Assembly: GCA_019055375.1 (NCBI GenBank)
Contig: JAHQIW010000938.1
Span: forward strand, 1-64,000
Direction of reading: 5' to 3'
DNA from: Parelaphostrongylus tenuis
Taxonomy: Eukaryota > Nematoda > Chromadorea > Rhabditida > Metastrongylidae
Length of the DNA: 64,000 nucleotides
This document shows, one piece after another, positions 35,500-47,249 of the stretch (positions are counted from its first letter, which is position 1; each line of letters starts with the position of its first letter). Both the position numbers and the translations under genes were made by a program. The notes under the pieces are model-generated. The model was not told the DNA's origin and made no database searches. It was given only the letters and a program-made list of their open reading frames with translations.

Positions 35500-35830
35500 A
35501 TGATTACGACAAAAACAGTAACAGTAACAAACAACAATGAACAGTAAACAACAACAAGCAACAATAAACAACAACAAATAACAGCATCAGGCAACAATAA
35601 ACAACAACAAACAACAACAGCAGCAACAAACAACAACAAGAGCGACTGCCGCCGGGGGGACCAGTCAAGAATGATCGTTCCGGCCAGCTTCATCATGTTG
35701 CTGGGTGGTGCTGGTGCAGCGGCGCCCCGCGCTCCAGCGTGTTGTGGCACCGAGGGTGGATTGCTGCTGCTGCTGATGCTGCTGCTGCCGCCGCCGCCAC
35801 AGCAATTACATGTGAAACGTGAATAAACAC
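35500..35830. repeat. CAA/CAG/GCC triplet-rich island, possible exon
   Basis: CAACAA and CAG triplets (35515-35640) are followed by a GC-rich segment with CTG/CCG runs. Minus-strand frames read either CNCCGGGGSSSISSSSNPPS with NMMKLAGTIILDW, or poly-Gln/Ala. A plus frame (starting MIVPASFIMLLGG) is also open. A (GCN)/(CAG) island in otherwise AT-rich nematode DNA suggests a coding exon, but I cannot fix the strand, frame or splice sites. Confidence 0.35.
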
Positions 35831-36059
35831 ACAGCACACACGACTCCGCCCCCTTCCCCCCGACTATCCCCTCCTCTACGTTGAGAATGTGGTGGAGAGC
35901 GAAAAGATGCAGTGAGAACGTGGAGTGGCGAGAGTCTTAGGTAGACAGTGTTCGCGCTACAGAGAGTGCAAAGATATGAATAATTATTGAATGTGCACAT
36001 TGAAGAGAGGTCACTATTAAGTATACGGTGCTACTTGTGTGTGTACGAGTGTGGTTCAA

Positions 36060-36190
36060 ACATTGACCTCGCACACATACGACTATATATACAAGTATAC
36101 ACGTTTGTATATACGTGTATGTGTAGATATACACACATATATATCCGTATATACACGTACTAGAAATTATGTATGCGTACATATGGGAAT
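36060..36190. repeat. TA/CA-rich alternating purine-pyrimidine stretch
   Basis: Imperfect (TA)n/(CA)n/(CG)-containing alternation (TATATACAAGTATACACG and similar). It may form unusual helix structure and gives shadow Tyr/Ile/Thr-rich frames. Confidence 0.6.
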
Positions 36191-36319
36191 CTATACATGT
36201 ACGTTACTCGACATGATTGATGTAAACATTGCGTTTTCTCAAACCCACTTTATAAATTCTCGATGTAAGCGGATTTCAAAAAAAAATTTTTTATTCAATC
36301 AATATCTATGGGAATAACT

Positions 36320-37820
36320 AAATAGAAATTCGGATCTCGAGGTGCAGTCAAAATTAAACAAGACCAAACCACCGGCTTTGTTTGTATGATGATGAGATTC
36401 GTACTTCAATAGAGATGAACGAATGATTTTTCAGCTGTCATTCACACGCCATTGCAAACACGATTTCCTTGTTTTCTCAGAAATGTCCTGCTACTGTAAT
36501 TTGAGAACCATTTGTTTGAATTACATCAGTATTGCAAATATGCTTTACACTAGAAAAATTAAGAACTGAAACCGTTTTCTAACGGAATTTTCAATCCATG
36601 ATTTGTATAGAAAAATTTGATGTCAACAAAAAATGCTAGAAAAAAAGAGGAAAAAAATGTTTTGTAAAATTACGGAAAACTCGACATCATGACACTAACA
36701 CAATACCAAAAAAATACGACGTTCAATTAACCTAACAAGAGTAGACATTGGTAAGTGTAGCGGTCAATGTTCATAGATCTACGATAGCATAAAGCCGCTT
36801 ATCCGGAAAGACTCACCGGTTGTACTTTGAGCTGACGGAATCCGTACACTTTCGCTTACATCCAGACAAGTTGGTCATTCTGTTAGCAACTTAGGAATTG
36901 ACCGAATGACGTATAGCAAAGGACAAATTCATGAGATCATTGCGAAATGGGATGGATGAACAAAAAAAAAACTTGGTTTGTTTATTCGGCCTCTTCGATA
37001 CCTGTTCTTTTGAAGGTAACCTCTTAGAGTGAAGTTTACAGAAATTACAACTGAGCAAGAATTTTTGTAAAAATTTTTTTCTCATCTGGTGAGATAGCTG
37101 TACAGAGGAGTGTTCACAGGTTAGTCGCTGACCACTGCGAAATAAATGGCAGATTTGTCGCCTTGCGAAAAAACTTTCAAGAGGACCAAAGCAATTCCCG
37201 ATATATACAGTCATTTTCACTAGATTTCCTCACAGACTTATCAAAATCCTTATCAGTCTGGCCTTGTGGATTTTCAGCAAGACCACAAGAACCAACTGTC
37301 CATAGCAATTTGACACGTTGGACAGTCGCCAAAGTGAGATGACAGGTCATTTCGTGAATATTCACTTGAATATGATTACCAAAGAATAATTTATATTCAC
37401 ATGCTAAATAAACATAACGTCAGGGAAGCAACATGACATATCAAGACAATCGCAATAATTACAGTGAAAAATATACAATTCTGATCGATTTCTCTCTGTT
37501 TCCGCTTATCATTGCATACACGTGGTGTCGGTGATAAAATATCATCGCATCGGTTTAATTACTTATGTATCAATCGATCGATAATTTGGTATCTGAAGAT
37601 AACTTTTTGAATGAGGGCGATAAGAAATCATCAGACGAGGTCAGCAGTATGGCATATCACCTAACAGAAGGTGCCCGTCACTATTTGTCGCAAATATAAG
37701 ACGAAATTTTGATTTAACACCACATATCACTGCTTGATAGCTATCCGAATTTCGCATATTGCAGATGCAAAATATGGATGCTTCCAATATTTCGAACTTT
37801 TTGTACTTGAAATAGAGTTG
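36320..37820. other. No gene recognised
   Basis: AT-rich sequence. The minus frame of 109 codons at 36891-37220 contains several Cys and Lys residues but no recognisable domain or splice context. Confidence 0.4.
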
Positions 37821-37824
37821 ATTC

Positions 37825-38010
37825 AAGAATTTTCAAGCATAGCACACTTTCTGGGATTGTCAAGCTTCATCAGTAGCACCAGCCTTTTCGGTTCAACTGT
37901 TTATCTCAGTGTGCTTCTGATGAGGCTTGTCATAAAAGCTGAAACGTACGTCTAACACTAGAGATATCACATCAGACCTTATGAAAGGCTTGCAATATGT
38001 TATTAAATTA
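37825..38010. mobile_element. Compact fold-back element with hammerhead arms, family 1-like
   Basis: The arms carry CTTCATCAGTAGCACC (left) and the matching CTTCTGATGAGGCTTG (right), with the family end AGACCTTATGAAAGGCTTGC at ~37977. The central region is almost absent, so the two hammerheads lie about 30 bases apart. The left arm is decayed; the right arm is close to complete. Confidence 0.6.
37908..37959 (+). ncRNA. Hammerhead ribozyme, family 1-like, core complete (GUC site)
   Basis: CUGAUGA (37917-37923) is followed by a five-pair stem II GGCUU...AAGCU (37924-37940), GAAA (37941-37944), short stem III CG-UA-CG and a GUC site (37950-37952). Stem I pairs AGUGU (37908-37912) with ACACU (37955-37959), but four bases next to the core pair poorly. 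The core is intact; the loosened inner stem I may lower activity. Confidence 0.65.
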
Positions 38011-38079
38011 CATAGCTTCAATCGAAGTCACAAAGACAGTCGATAAGAAAGGTTACAGAAATATTTCAGTGAGTAGAAT

Positions 38080-38155
38080 GTGAGTCAATCTGGCTCTTCC
38101 GGTACTCTGAAGAAGGCGATACCGCCAAGACGTAGGTCATAATTGTATAATCTTT
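38080..38155 (+). mobile_element. Hammerhead-like relic, family 4
   Basis: TCTGAAGAAGGCGATACCGC is followed by CAAGACGTAGGTC. It is recognisable as CUGAAGA, stem II, a decayed GAAAC, then GUA. Only one arm is visible. Confidence 0.3.
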
Positions 38156-38516
38156 TAATGTGCTCAGCTGTATTCCATAAATTCTACTATTAACAACTTC
38201 ACATCTGCTTATCAAGAAGATTACTAGGTTATTCTCTCTGTGTCGAGTATTAAGGATAGTTGGTTTTGGGAATGAAACACATGGATCACTACGACTGTAG
38301 CAGTTCAACGATTAAACATAGAGGGATTCGAATAGGAATAAAATGCTCCTGCAAATATAATCCAGAACGATCGAAAATTATGGAAACATTATTGAGTAGA
38401 GCAGATGGCGCCAGAATACATTATATGTTGTATCACATGACCGCGCGATATATAATGGAGGGGCGGATTTGGCCGATTGCAGACCACCCACCAAGCCTCA
38501 TCTCGGCACCAACGCC

Positions 38517-38556
38517 CTACCTACCTACCTACCTACCTACCTACTTCCTACCTACC
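38517..38556. repeat. (CTAC)n microsatellite
   Basis: About ten CTAC units with one interruption (TTC). It yields shadow Pro-Thr-Tyr and Tyr-Leu-Pro repeats. Confidence 0.9.
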
Positions 38557-39861
38557 TTTGTGGTCCTGTTCGGTCAAGTACAGGACCATCAATCCTGCAA
38601 CAGTGACACAAAAACTTGGTTTCATTAAAAAAAACCCAGCTAGTAACTGCTTCTGCTACTGTGGATATGTAAAGCTCACCTAAACAAAGAGCTTTCAAAA
38701 AATATGACGCAAGCGTAGAGTTGTGGTTCTACTAGTTTTTTTGAAGTAAAGTCTAAGCGTGCTCTCGTAATTTTCTATTCAAAGAAATTAATCTAAAAAA
38801 TGCTTTGAAAACTGACGGGGCCATGATCTCTATAGGGGTCGAATATATCCGTTCCGTTTAAGCAACTCAGATTACATGCGTATTACACATGAGACCAATT
38901 TGTCAGTCTCTGATCTTTCTCTGTAAGGTCTATCGTGACCTACGTTTAGCCTCATTTTTTTCCTAAAATTGTAAGTCGCTGAACTCACTAAACTCCGTCT
39001 CACATGGTGATGTTGATGACGGTATTTTCTCGCAAAACTGGTTGTTTGTAGTGGGTCTACCTTATTTCATATGAGTATTTGTAATGCACTGACGACAGCG
39101 ACAACTCTTCAAGTTACTATTCATATCAATTCACATCGATTTGGTCTTAAATAAAAAGTCTTTAGACAAAGCAAATAATAAATGGGGGCGACGTATGGTT
39201 CGAATTGCGTCGTCAAAGTGATAATGCTTCTTCATTCGATATGAGTGAGAGGGAGACCCCATGCAAGCTGACGACAAACAAGACTAGAGGGAGAAAAGTA
39301 GGTGAGACGGAGTGAGTGTTGTTTATGAACTGGCCGATTAGAGAGCATTCACTAACAAGGGCTTCAGGCTTCAGGCTGGATGATCAATGCATAGGCGAAG
39401 TGGGAGAGATCGCCTGAGTTCAACCACGCCCCACTAGAGTGACGACGTGCTTTGAAACAGCACTCGTCCATGAAAAACACCTATGACGACAATATCGATA
39501 GACCGAAAAATACAATGATGATGAACCGATCGAAATGTGAGTATAAAGCGGCGGAAATGAAGCTCCGATACCATCAGACTCATCTCTTTTCCTCCATCGG
39601 CAATGCGAAGATGGTCAGCTTAGCAGAATTCCAGAACTCCATATCTGCTCAACTGGCTGCAACATCTGAAACCTATGCAAAAAGGAAATTTTTAAGGAAA
39701 ACGTCGACATGGTATTGGTCGATAGAAGAGAAAGGGAGAAGAACAAAGACAGAAAGAGTCAATTAAACGATGAGAAGAGATTTAAGAGAAAGAAGAATGT
39801 GAGCGAAAACAGAACCAGAAAGTCTGAAAATTAGATGAATGAAAGGAAGTGCGATAGTTCG

Positions 39862-39868
<7 letters not shown>

Positions 39869-39942
<74 letters not shown>
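39869..39942. repeat. (CA)n microsatellite
   Basis: About 37 perfect CA units, followed to ~40260 by a degraded CA/TA-rich tail (CACATACATA words). The 156- and 87-codon minus frames and the Thr-His plus frame over it are artefacts of the repeat. Confidence 0.97.
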
Positions 39943-39947
<5 letters not shown>

Positions 39948-40549
39948 ATATAATACATACACACATACATAAACGCATACATAGACAGGCACACGCGCAC
40001 AGACATATATGCATATTCATATACACACAGAAACACTAACACTAACACATCAACGTATATGCACATACAAACTCGCAAAACTAATACAGAGACACACGTA
40101 CAGACAGGCACTAATACATACGCACACATAACCAAATATATACGTGCAGACACCCAATATATGTGCACACAGACACACACATACATACATACATACACAT
40201 ACACAGCACACACACGGATACAGATACTTATACACACAGTACAAATGTTCACAAATAGACACTAAACAGCAAATCTACGTCGTGTTTTTTTTTCCTTTTG
40301 AGTCTTAAAGTTACTGGTTGACTACGTGCACGGCTGTCACCATCATCATTGCTCGTTTACTTCATCATCTCCAATATTTGATGCCTACTAGTATAAACTA
40401 TCGTCTCCGGTTTTAGTATTGACAAAATTCGCAAAAAGGGGAAAATCATCGGAAGAGAATAATCCGTTCATTCATTGGCTCGTTGAAAATGGGTGGATAC
40501 GGATGTGGATGTGTATATGGATGATACATGGAGTGCAAAGCTCAAACAT

Positions 40550-40590
40550 CGCCGTCGTCGTCGTCGTCGTCATCGTCGTCCTCGCCGCCG
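40550..40590. repeat. TCG/GTC triplet run
   Basis: About 12 TCG units with a few substitutions (GCCGTCGTCG through CTCGCCGCCG). It gives a Val run in one plus frame and Asp/Arg/Ser-rich alternatives. No exon boundary can be assigned. Confidence 0.8.
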
Positions 40591-40734
40591 CATGCTCATT
40601 CATTAACAAATCATTCCGTCGTCTCTCTAGACAAAAGTGTGCAAACCTTTGGAAAATAAAAAATTCTTAATCGATGAAGGAATAAAAATCTGCAGATAGC
40701 AAAGCATTAGGGCAGGTGAAGATTGTGTCAAGAG

Positions 40735-40760
40735 AGGAGAGAGAGAGAGAGAGAGAGAGA
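40735..40760. repeat. (GA)n microsatellite
   Basis: About 13 GA units. A short C/T-rich block (CTCCTTCTCCTCCTCTTCCT) follows at 40870-40900. Confidence 0.9.
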
Positions 40761-41694
40761 ACAGCACAACACACATAAATATATATGACACATAGCCGAC
40801 GACCTAGCCTCCCTCGCCAATCCGTACACGACCATCGTTTGGCCATTTGTATTTACAGAGCCTATAATCTCCTCCTCTTTCTCCTTCTCCTCCTCTTCCT
40901 CTTCGTCTCCCTCCGTCTCACCACCAAAAAGGTCGAATTAGTATCGAAAGATCGATTGAATGACGCACCACACACATCGTACCGAAGACGTATAACCAAC
41001 AGAATTACGACGACGACGAAAGCATCTAACACGAGAAGAAATTCCGGTTTTCCAAACGATTAGTTAGCGATTTGAAAAATTCATAATCGCTAGCGTCAGC
41101 GTCTTGTTTAGACGTATTTCGAGCAAAAAGCACTTGCCATTCATTCCTTATGGTCTTCTATGCGTGGGCGTTAAAGTGGCAACATTTCGACCATGCGATT
41201 AGCAACATTCCAAAAGGCAAACGAATTCAAAAGAAAGCGTACTGCAATAGAGAATCTTCTTGAAACTGAAAATTCGCGTCCCTGTGCATTTGGGAGTATT
41301 AGCGACATTTCGAAAAGAAACAAAATTGTGAGTAACGATTCAACAGAATCGCGATATTTTATTCCCAAGACTATTTAGATACTCAAGAGAATTGAGAGGT
41401 TAGCAAAAATTCTCCTAAAATTATCTTTGAAATATCATAACACCGCAAAAAAGCAGTAAAAACTTAGGAACTATTGGATCTAAATAACTATTCAATACTC
41501 TCCATAACTGCAGTCAAATGTCATACTTAAAGTTTTGACGATGGTAAAAGAGGTTGAAGAATTCTGAGAGACGTAGATATTCTATATACAGCCCTCTTCT
41601 AAACTACTTCAATTAGCTATGTGAAAAACTTCCTTAGAGGTGAACTCCGTTTATTGATATCTACTAATTATTCATTTGTTTATTTATTTACGTG

Positions 41695-41862
41695 TTCAAG
41701 CCGACTGCGAGGTGATAGGGAGAGCTCTGGGACGCGAGTCAAAAACGTCGGATAGGGAATCCTCGAAGCTTTTGGATAAGTTTCAAGAGTGCAGGAATGA
41801 ATACAAAGGAGAGTGTCTGGACGTAACAAATGATATAGCATCTTATCTCAGCTTGATTTCCT
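41695..41862 (+). CDS. Candidate exon, Cys/Glu/Lys-rich, unrecognised
   Basis: After an acceptor-like GTGTTCAAG the plus frame reads ADCEVIGRALGRESKTSDRE and on through LLDKFQECRNEYKGECLD to a stop at 41864. A donor (GAC|GTAACA) follows the Cys-Leu-Asp. The charged, cysteine-containing composition is unlike the random AT-rich frames around it. No partner exons were found and no family is recognised. Confidence 0.3.
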
Positions 41863-42787
41863 AGTTTGATTGAGGTTCATTACTCATGGCATCGGTGATC
41901 ATTCCTACATAAGCAGTTGAGTGTTGGGCTTTACATAATAGCTAGACATCTAAACTGATTTTTGCATTAAATTTTTATTATATAAATGAAATATTAACCG
42001 GATAATTAGACACCGTATGTTATAGTACGTCTAGACTCCGAGGCAGGAGAAGTCACGAAACGTTAGCCATCGTTCTAAGGAAGATATACCTAGCTCGAGA
42101 AGGTTTTGGAAATGAACAGTTTGTAAGATAGTTTTCATTATTCACAACAAGATTTGGTAGAAGTCGGCCTCTTGATTATATTTCGGCCGTTTCTCTATAG
42201 CTCACTTTAATAGAAGGAAGAACATTCTTGTGGTCATAGATATATTCTGATCGATTCACACAAAGCAATGAGTTGGACCCATAAAAAATGCTAGTGACCT
42301 TACATATGTGCCCGAGTGGGTCAACATAAGACGAATGCGAAGTTCTTTGTTATACTCGCGAAATTTTTTTTTTCATGGAAAATTTTCATTTTTGAAGTTC
42401 AGTGATAGCGATTTTCTTGTCCGTAATCCGATTTTGATATACTTTCAGGAGCTTCAGGAATTTCACTGATTTCCAGGACTTTTTCAATGACCTTTTTGTA
42501 GCACACCGTATACGCTTTTATAGACGCTCGGTGCACTTTTGACGAAGAATCGTGAATTTCATTTCAAGAGGTATAGTACAGTGGGGATTCGACACTACTT
42601 GCTATTCAGTTCACAGCGAAAGAACTAGAGCATCGTAATGCACAAAACAACGATCATTATGTTAGAGATAATCGCTAAGATTTTTAGTCAAGTCAGCTGC
42701 ACCACGACTTGCACTAAAATTACAATTTGGGTTCAATCGCAGCTGATGTTAGCAATTAGGTAGATGACTAGATATTGAAAGTCGTGT

Positions 42788-42994
42788 CTTTCACGAAAAG
42801 CGCTGCAATAGATTGCTGTGTTGGCTGAATTCCAAGAGTAACCCAAGTTCTCTTCTAGTAGCTTCTATAAGAGTTTCCTGAACCCAAATGATCTGCTTCA
42901 CATCCTCAGCTGATGAGCGCTGCAGGATAGCATCAGTAGAGCTGCGCCGCATTTCCCGGATGAAATCGTCGTTTCTAGCAGTGCCGTCTTGAAA
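42788..42994 (-). CDS. Candidate terminal exon, helical protein, unrecognised
   Basis: On minus, the acceptor TTACTTTTCAAG is followed by GTARNDDFIREMRRSSTDAI, further helix-rich sequence (SSAEDVKQIIWVQETLIEAT) and a TGA at about 42791. The amphipathic Glu/Arg/Leu pattern and the good acceptor make it the best exon candidate outside the main gene. I could not find an upstream exon between 43 and 52 kb that fits its phase. Confidence 0.4.
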
Positions 42995-43599
42995 AGTAAG
43001 AAATGAACAATGCAAATGTGCGGCTTCCAGTTGAATGGGGGTAATTTTATTCAACGCCCGCTGCTTTAAACAAAACTATTGATCGGCCGAGTTGAGGCAC
43101 ACGAAGTATTTACATTTCTGCCCGCGTTCTAAATAACCAAACCACTAACGGGACTATTGGCTAATACAAGAGACGAAGTGATCGAGAAGAATCGAGTAGA
43201 AAAAGCAGGAAGTGTCCGAATTGTCACCAGTCATCGGAGCCAGTCACGAATTACCACCACAATCATCGAGAAAACAAATCCTAACGCCAAACCCTCAATA
43301 AGTGCTTTTCTGATGAAAAACAATTCTCACAAAATAAAACCACCATTATTCGATCCTCTGCATTTTCAAATCTCGAGAAAATTTCATGTGTATAAGTAGT
43401 TTCGAAATACAAAAGCATCAATAAAACTTTTGATTGATTTGCAAAAGAAAAAAATGAGCATAATACAACGCTGAATCGTCATTTCAAATGCCCTTGTGTT
43501 TTTGTATTGATCTTGAAAAAGTGGTGGTTTTCGAGACCCTTCTTTATTTGCCCAAATGACGAATGAAACCATGGCCTCTTTACTCGTAGCTTTATGGAC

Positions 43600-45190
43600 C
43601 TTGGAGAGAAATCAGTAAATCAATTTTGTAGCATTAGTGGAATGTCACCATATATAGTGTTGAGTTATTAATTGAAAGCGCTGAAAATGTAGTAGTCTAA
43701 ATCGAGTAAAAGACATTCAGTTTATTTTAAGATTGTGAAATGAAGGCTTCTGAATGACGATCTAGGGAAAATAATATCAGTACGATTTTGTATCTTGCCT
43801 ACGTAAGATGATTAGTAGTGTGTGAAGATTTGAAATAATTCCTTGTTGAAGTTGGAAGCGTAATAGTGGAAGTCACCACCAAGGTCATTCAATGCTTTAG
43901 TGTTTGATGGTCCAAAATTGTGAAACTGCGGGAGATGGAGTACGGCAGTTTACCAGTTGGGTGGTTATTAAAAGGAAAGTCTGCTGCAAAGTTGAAAGCA
44001 CACGTTACGAAAAATAGATTCATGAGGCGAAATTCAAAAAAGTCAATTTTTATGGACATTTACTACGAATGCGTTGAGATATGGGTTTCGTTCACAAATA
44101 ACGAAGACCTAGCATATTCTCCATTAGACTGGTAATGCAGTGCTATTTTTTATAAAGCCCAGGAAGTTAGCTTGAAATTCCTCCAAGTCGCCTACTAGAA
44201 GCAGCCGTTAGTTTGTGCATCAGAAGACTTGCTATTTTGTGGCTAAAACTACGCTAGGATAAAGAAAAGTTTCCTGTAAAACTGTTCGTGGAAAAAATCT
44301 TTGCGGACAAAATTTGTTGCTAGGTACTTATCAGCCGAGTTTGAATATAAACACTGAACTCCTTAGCCTGGGTATTTACTTGAATAAACAACGCAAATGT
44401 AGATTGCAATGTGATTCTCTTTTTAATTAAAATTCCCGATGGAGTTGCACGCAGAAATAAAACGACTTTTTAGCCTGACTTCTCAAAATTATTCAATATA
44501 TTTGTGATATGGCAATGACAGCTTTCATTACGGTGAGAACTAACTTCAACATTTCAGAAATAATAGAGACTGGCATGGGCCAATTTCCTATGCAGCGACC
44601 ACAGGTCTTGCTTCTTTCGGAAATCTAAAATATGAAAACAAATATAAACCGCAAAACTGAAGTTTTTAGTTTCTAGTAGGCCAAATGTTATATATAGCGC
44701 AGTGGATAGACATTATGCTCATTGATTTTGACCCGTGCCTCAGTCAACGATATCCACCATCACTGTTGGGGTAACAACTTGGCACCATACATTTCTGGGA
44801 GGATAAACCTCACTCGTTAGTACACTTCATCAAATACTTGTGCAAGCTACCTGTACATTTAGTCATTTCTACGATGTTTGATGGATTTGAATGCATGGCA
44901 TGCCTCTAAGAGATTAATTCGCTGAGTCCCTTATCGTATTATTAGAGCAGCTGAAAATTCACTAATGGTAAAGAATCTCCCACTTACACCGAAAACTGCC
45001 AAGAGATAAAGCTGTAGTCAATACATCCTTTACCACTGCTCATCCGTGGTCCACAAATTCTTCTTCATTATTAATTCTACTAAATGTCCTAAATAGTATA
45101 AGAGAAAACAAAAGAGTTTATTCGACGTCAAGTCAATAACAAGAAGGAAAATATAATTGTGTCGACTAAACTAATGTACGTATAGCAAAA
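43600..45190. other. No gene recognised
   Basis: AT-rich, no supported exon. A tRNA-like box A (GCGCAGTGGATAGACATTATG) occurs near 44.70 kb without a convincing box B. Confidence 0.4.
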
Positions 45191-45429
45191 CTATATTTGC
45201 AAAAATTATTGATTTCATTATTTTTCCTAGATTTACTAAGAATCAGGAGCATTGCTGATAGCTATTCGCCATTAATATCAATTATGTTATCGCTGCAAAG
45301 TTATTATTGGAACTGCATCCATCTATTAATATCAGATGCATATGTGAGATATTTTGTTCTATATATCTCGTCATCGCTGTCTTGCATTCGACTCGGCATT
45401 CATTTCCTACAAAAATCTCACAATACTTC

Positions 45430-45640
45430 TCGAGAATTTTGTCTTCTATACGAATGTCGTAGAATGTTGGTCGAGAAAAGAATTATTCTTGCAATCTTCC
45501 AGGAAACGCAGCCAGAATACACCCGAATGATCAGCCAGACGTCCTCCGGCGAGTTTTGAAGAAGGGATTGAACGAACGCCTTGCTCGTGTCAGCTTGCTA
45601 CCTGACAACCAACCGCTGCTCTCCACCCTTCCCACTGTGC
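45430..45640 (-). mobile_element. SINE, family B (decayed)
   Basis: The minus-strand order is a head region (near 45.6 kb), then the family phrase read on plus as ATACGAATGTCGTAGAATGT and GGTCGAGAA. It matches the 47.3 and 58.5 kb copies. The 120-codon plus frame here is a shadow partly inside this repeat. Confidence 0.5.
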
Positions 45641-46379
45641 GAGAAAATTATTGATTTATATAGTGAGCATAGCTTTATTCTAGAATCCATTGCTAGATAA
45701 TTTGTTGAACAAAGTATTCATCCTTCAACATTTTCGAAGTCGCATGGATAACGCGATAAACTTCAAGAGGAAGGAATAGTCATGAAGGAAACGAGAGCAA
45801 TTTACTCTCGTTCCTCTTTGAGCTGATTTCAAAACATTATTAGTCCATGGCAGTTGATGGATTTGTAAATGAAGGAAATATGGAGGAAGGTGACCTGTTG
45901 CGTAGACTCATAGAAAATAGAAATCTTAACAACAAAAATAATCAGAACATCCCACCGATAGCAAAAAAGCTGTCAAAATAACAATTTCCAACTTATACAC
46001 CGCATAGTTTGTGTTTTGACGGCTGAATACGTAAATGTCATGTGATAACATTCTCTGAAAGAATTCAGATTATTCTAATGAAAAAATTACCTTATGGTAT
46101 CATTACCCTCACAATTCCTCAACACTGCGATTTAGGATTTTTTTCTAGTCTCTCAAGCATCTGGAAGTGTTTCGGCATTTCAGTCAATAAAGTATTGAAG
46201 AGTAAAGAACTTGTGGTTAATTCCTTCAGGGGAACGAGGTGCATTCATTTCCAATAATCATCTTAAAGATAAATTGATTCATAAATAGTCTTTATAGCTC
46301 CTTTCGACTGTTTGGATAGACCTCGCTCAGAAGCAACGATAATTTTGTATAAAATCTAAGATTTCTCATGTTTTTACTG

Positions 46380-46540
46380 CTTTCTCGCAGTGCTATGAAG
46401 TATACCTAAGAGAACTGAGTGGCAGGTAAAAACTCGACCTCAGACAGGAGTTGCATCAGCGTTTCACCCATACCGAGGGCGCTTCCTTCCATTACACCTG
46501 CGAGCCGCAGCTTGCCCACCACTCATTGTGATAATAAAGT
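46380..46540 (-). mobile_element. tRNA-derived SINE, family A
   Basis: The minus-strand head and box-B-like region are decayed (ACGCTGATGCAACTCCTGTC). The family body phrase CTCAGTTCTCTTAGGTATAC leads into CACTGCGAGAAAGCAG. It is the same family as 8.3, 60.7 and 62.8 kb. Confidence 0.5.
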
Positions 46541-46544
46541 GTGA

Positions 46545-46985
46545 TAATCTGATAACATGTTTTGAGTCTTTTATGAGTTTTGGTAAGGCATTTATACACT
46601 ACTAGACACGTGTTTCGTCCTTCCACGCTCGTCAATAGTACGTGCCTTTCGGTTCAGCCGATCCCTTGCAGTGTATATAACCCCTAGTATTAAAGGAATC
46701 GAAGCTGAATTATTCAAATCACCGCATGTCGAGTGACGAAATTCCCCGACATTAGAGTGACACAGCTACGAACTTATGGCTGGTAGAATCAATCATATCT
46801 TTACTTCCGACTGTTTATATAGACAGTGCTCAAAAACAATAAAATACCCTGCAAGGGAGCGGCTATTGAAAGGTACGTGCTGCTGACGAGTCTGGAAAGG
46901 CGAAACACGTGCCTAGTACTGTATAAGTGCCTTAGAAGAGCTCATGAAAGGTTCAAAACATGTTATCAGATTATCAGTCTATACA
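46545..46985. mobile_element. Fold-back element with decayed hammerheads, family 1
   Basis: The left end TGATAACATGTTTTGAGTCT and its inverse at the right (AAACATGTTATCAGATTATC) bound the element. Hammerhead motifs lie at 46598-46641 (minus: UUGACGA core, poor stem II) and 46877-46919 (plus: CUGACGA core, GAAA, but GCC instead of GUC). It shares the ATTAGAGTGACAC middle phrase family with the other copies. Confidence 0.6.
46877..46919 (+). ncRNA. Hammerhead motif, family 1, cleavage-site change
   Basis: Stem I GUGCUG pairs with UAGUAC over six positions including G-U pairs. CUGACGA, stem II GUCU-GGAA-AGGC and GAAA are all intact. The cleavage triplet reads GCC rather than GUC, so the A15.1-U16.1 pair is lost and activity is not expected. 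Confidence 0.5.
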
Positions 46986-47249
46986 GTGACTCAAGGTGGC
47001 CTACGATTTGATAATAAGTGAGCACTTTACGTCCTAGTAACAATTCTGGTACCAATCTTTTGACTTAGTAGAGATGGAAGGTTTTAAGCTCAGTGTGTGA
47101 GATCGAAACAATGACCATGTGTATGTTCATGGCGCCTCTCACTAAAGCATTACAACTAATTACTTTACTAACCACTTTATCACTTTGCTTGATTCGTCTC
47201 AAAGTTTTTTTCACTGTTCCCATCTCAGTGCTAAAATTCAATTCGTTTT

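Noticed and set aside
39763..40265. Val/Cys and Thr/His repeat frames around 39.8-40.2 kb
   Set aside because: Produced by the (CA)n microsatellite and its degraded tail.
42040..42075. CACGAAACGTTAGCC as a hammerhead 3' half
   Set aside because: No CUGANGA box or pairing stem II upstream.
45197..45559. 120-codon plus frame as a gene
   Set aside because: Its second half lies inside a family B SINE copy, and the first half is AT-rich without splice signals or a recognised domain.
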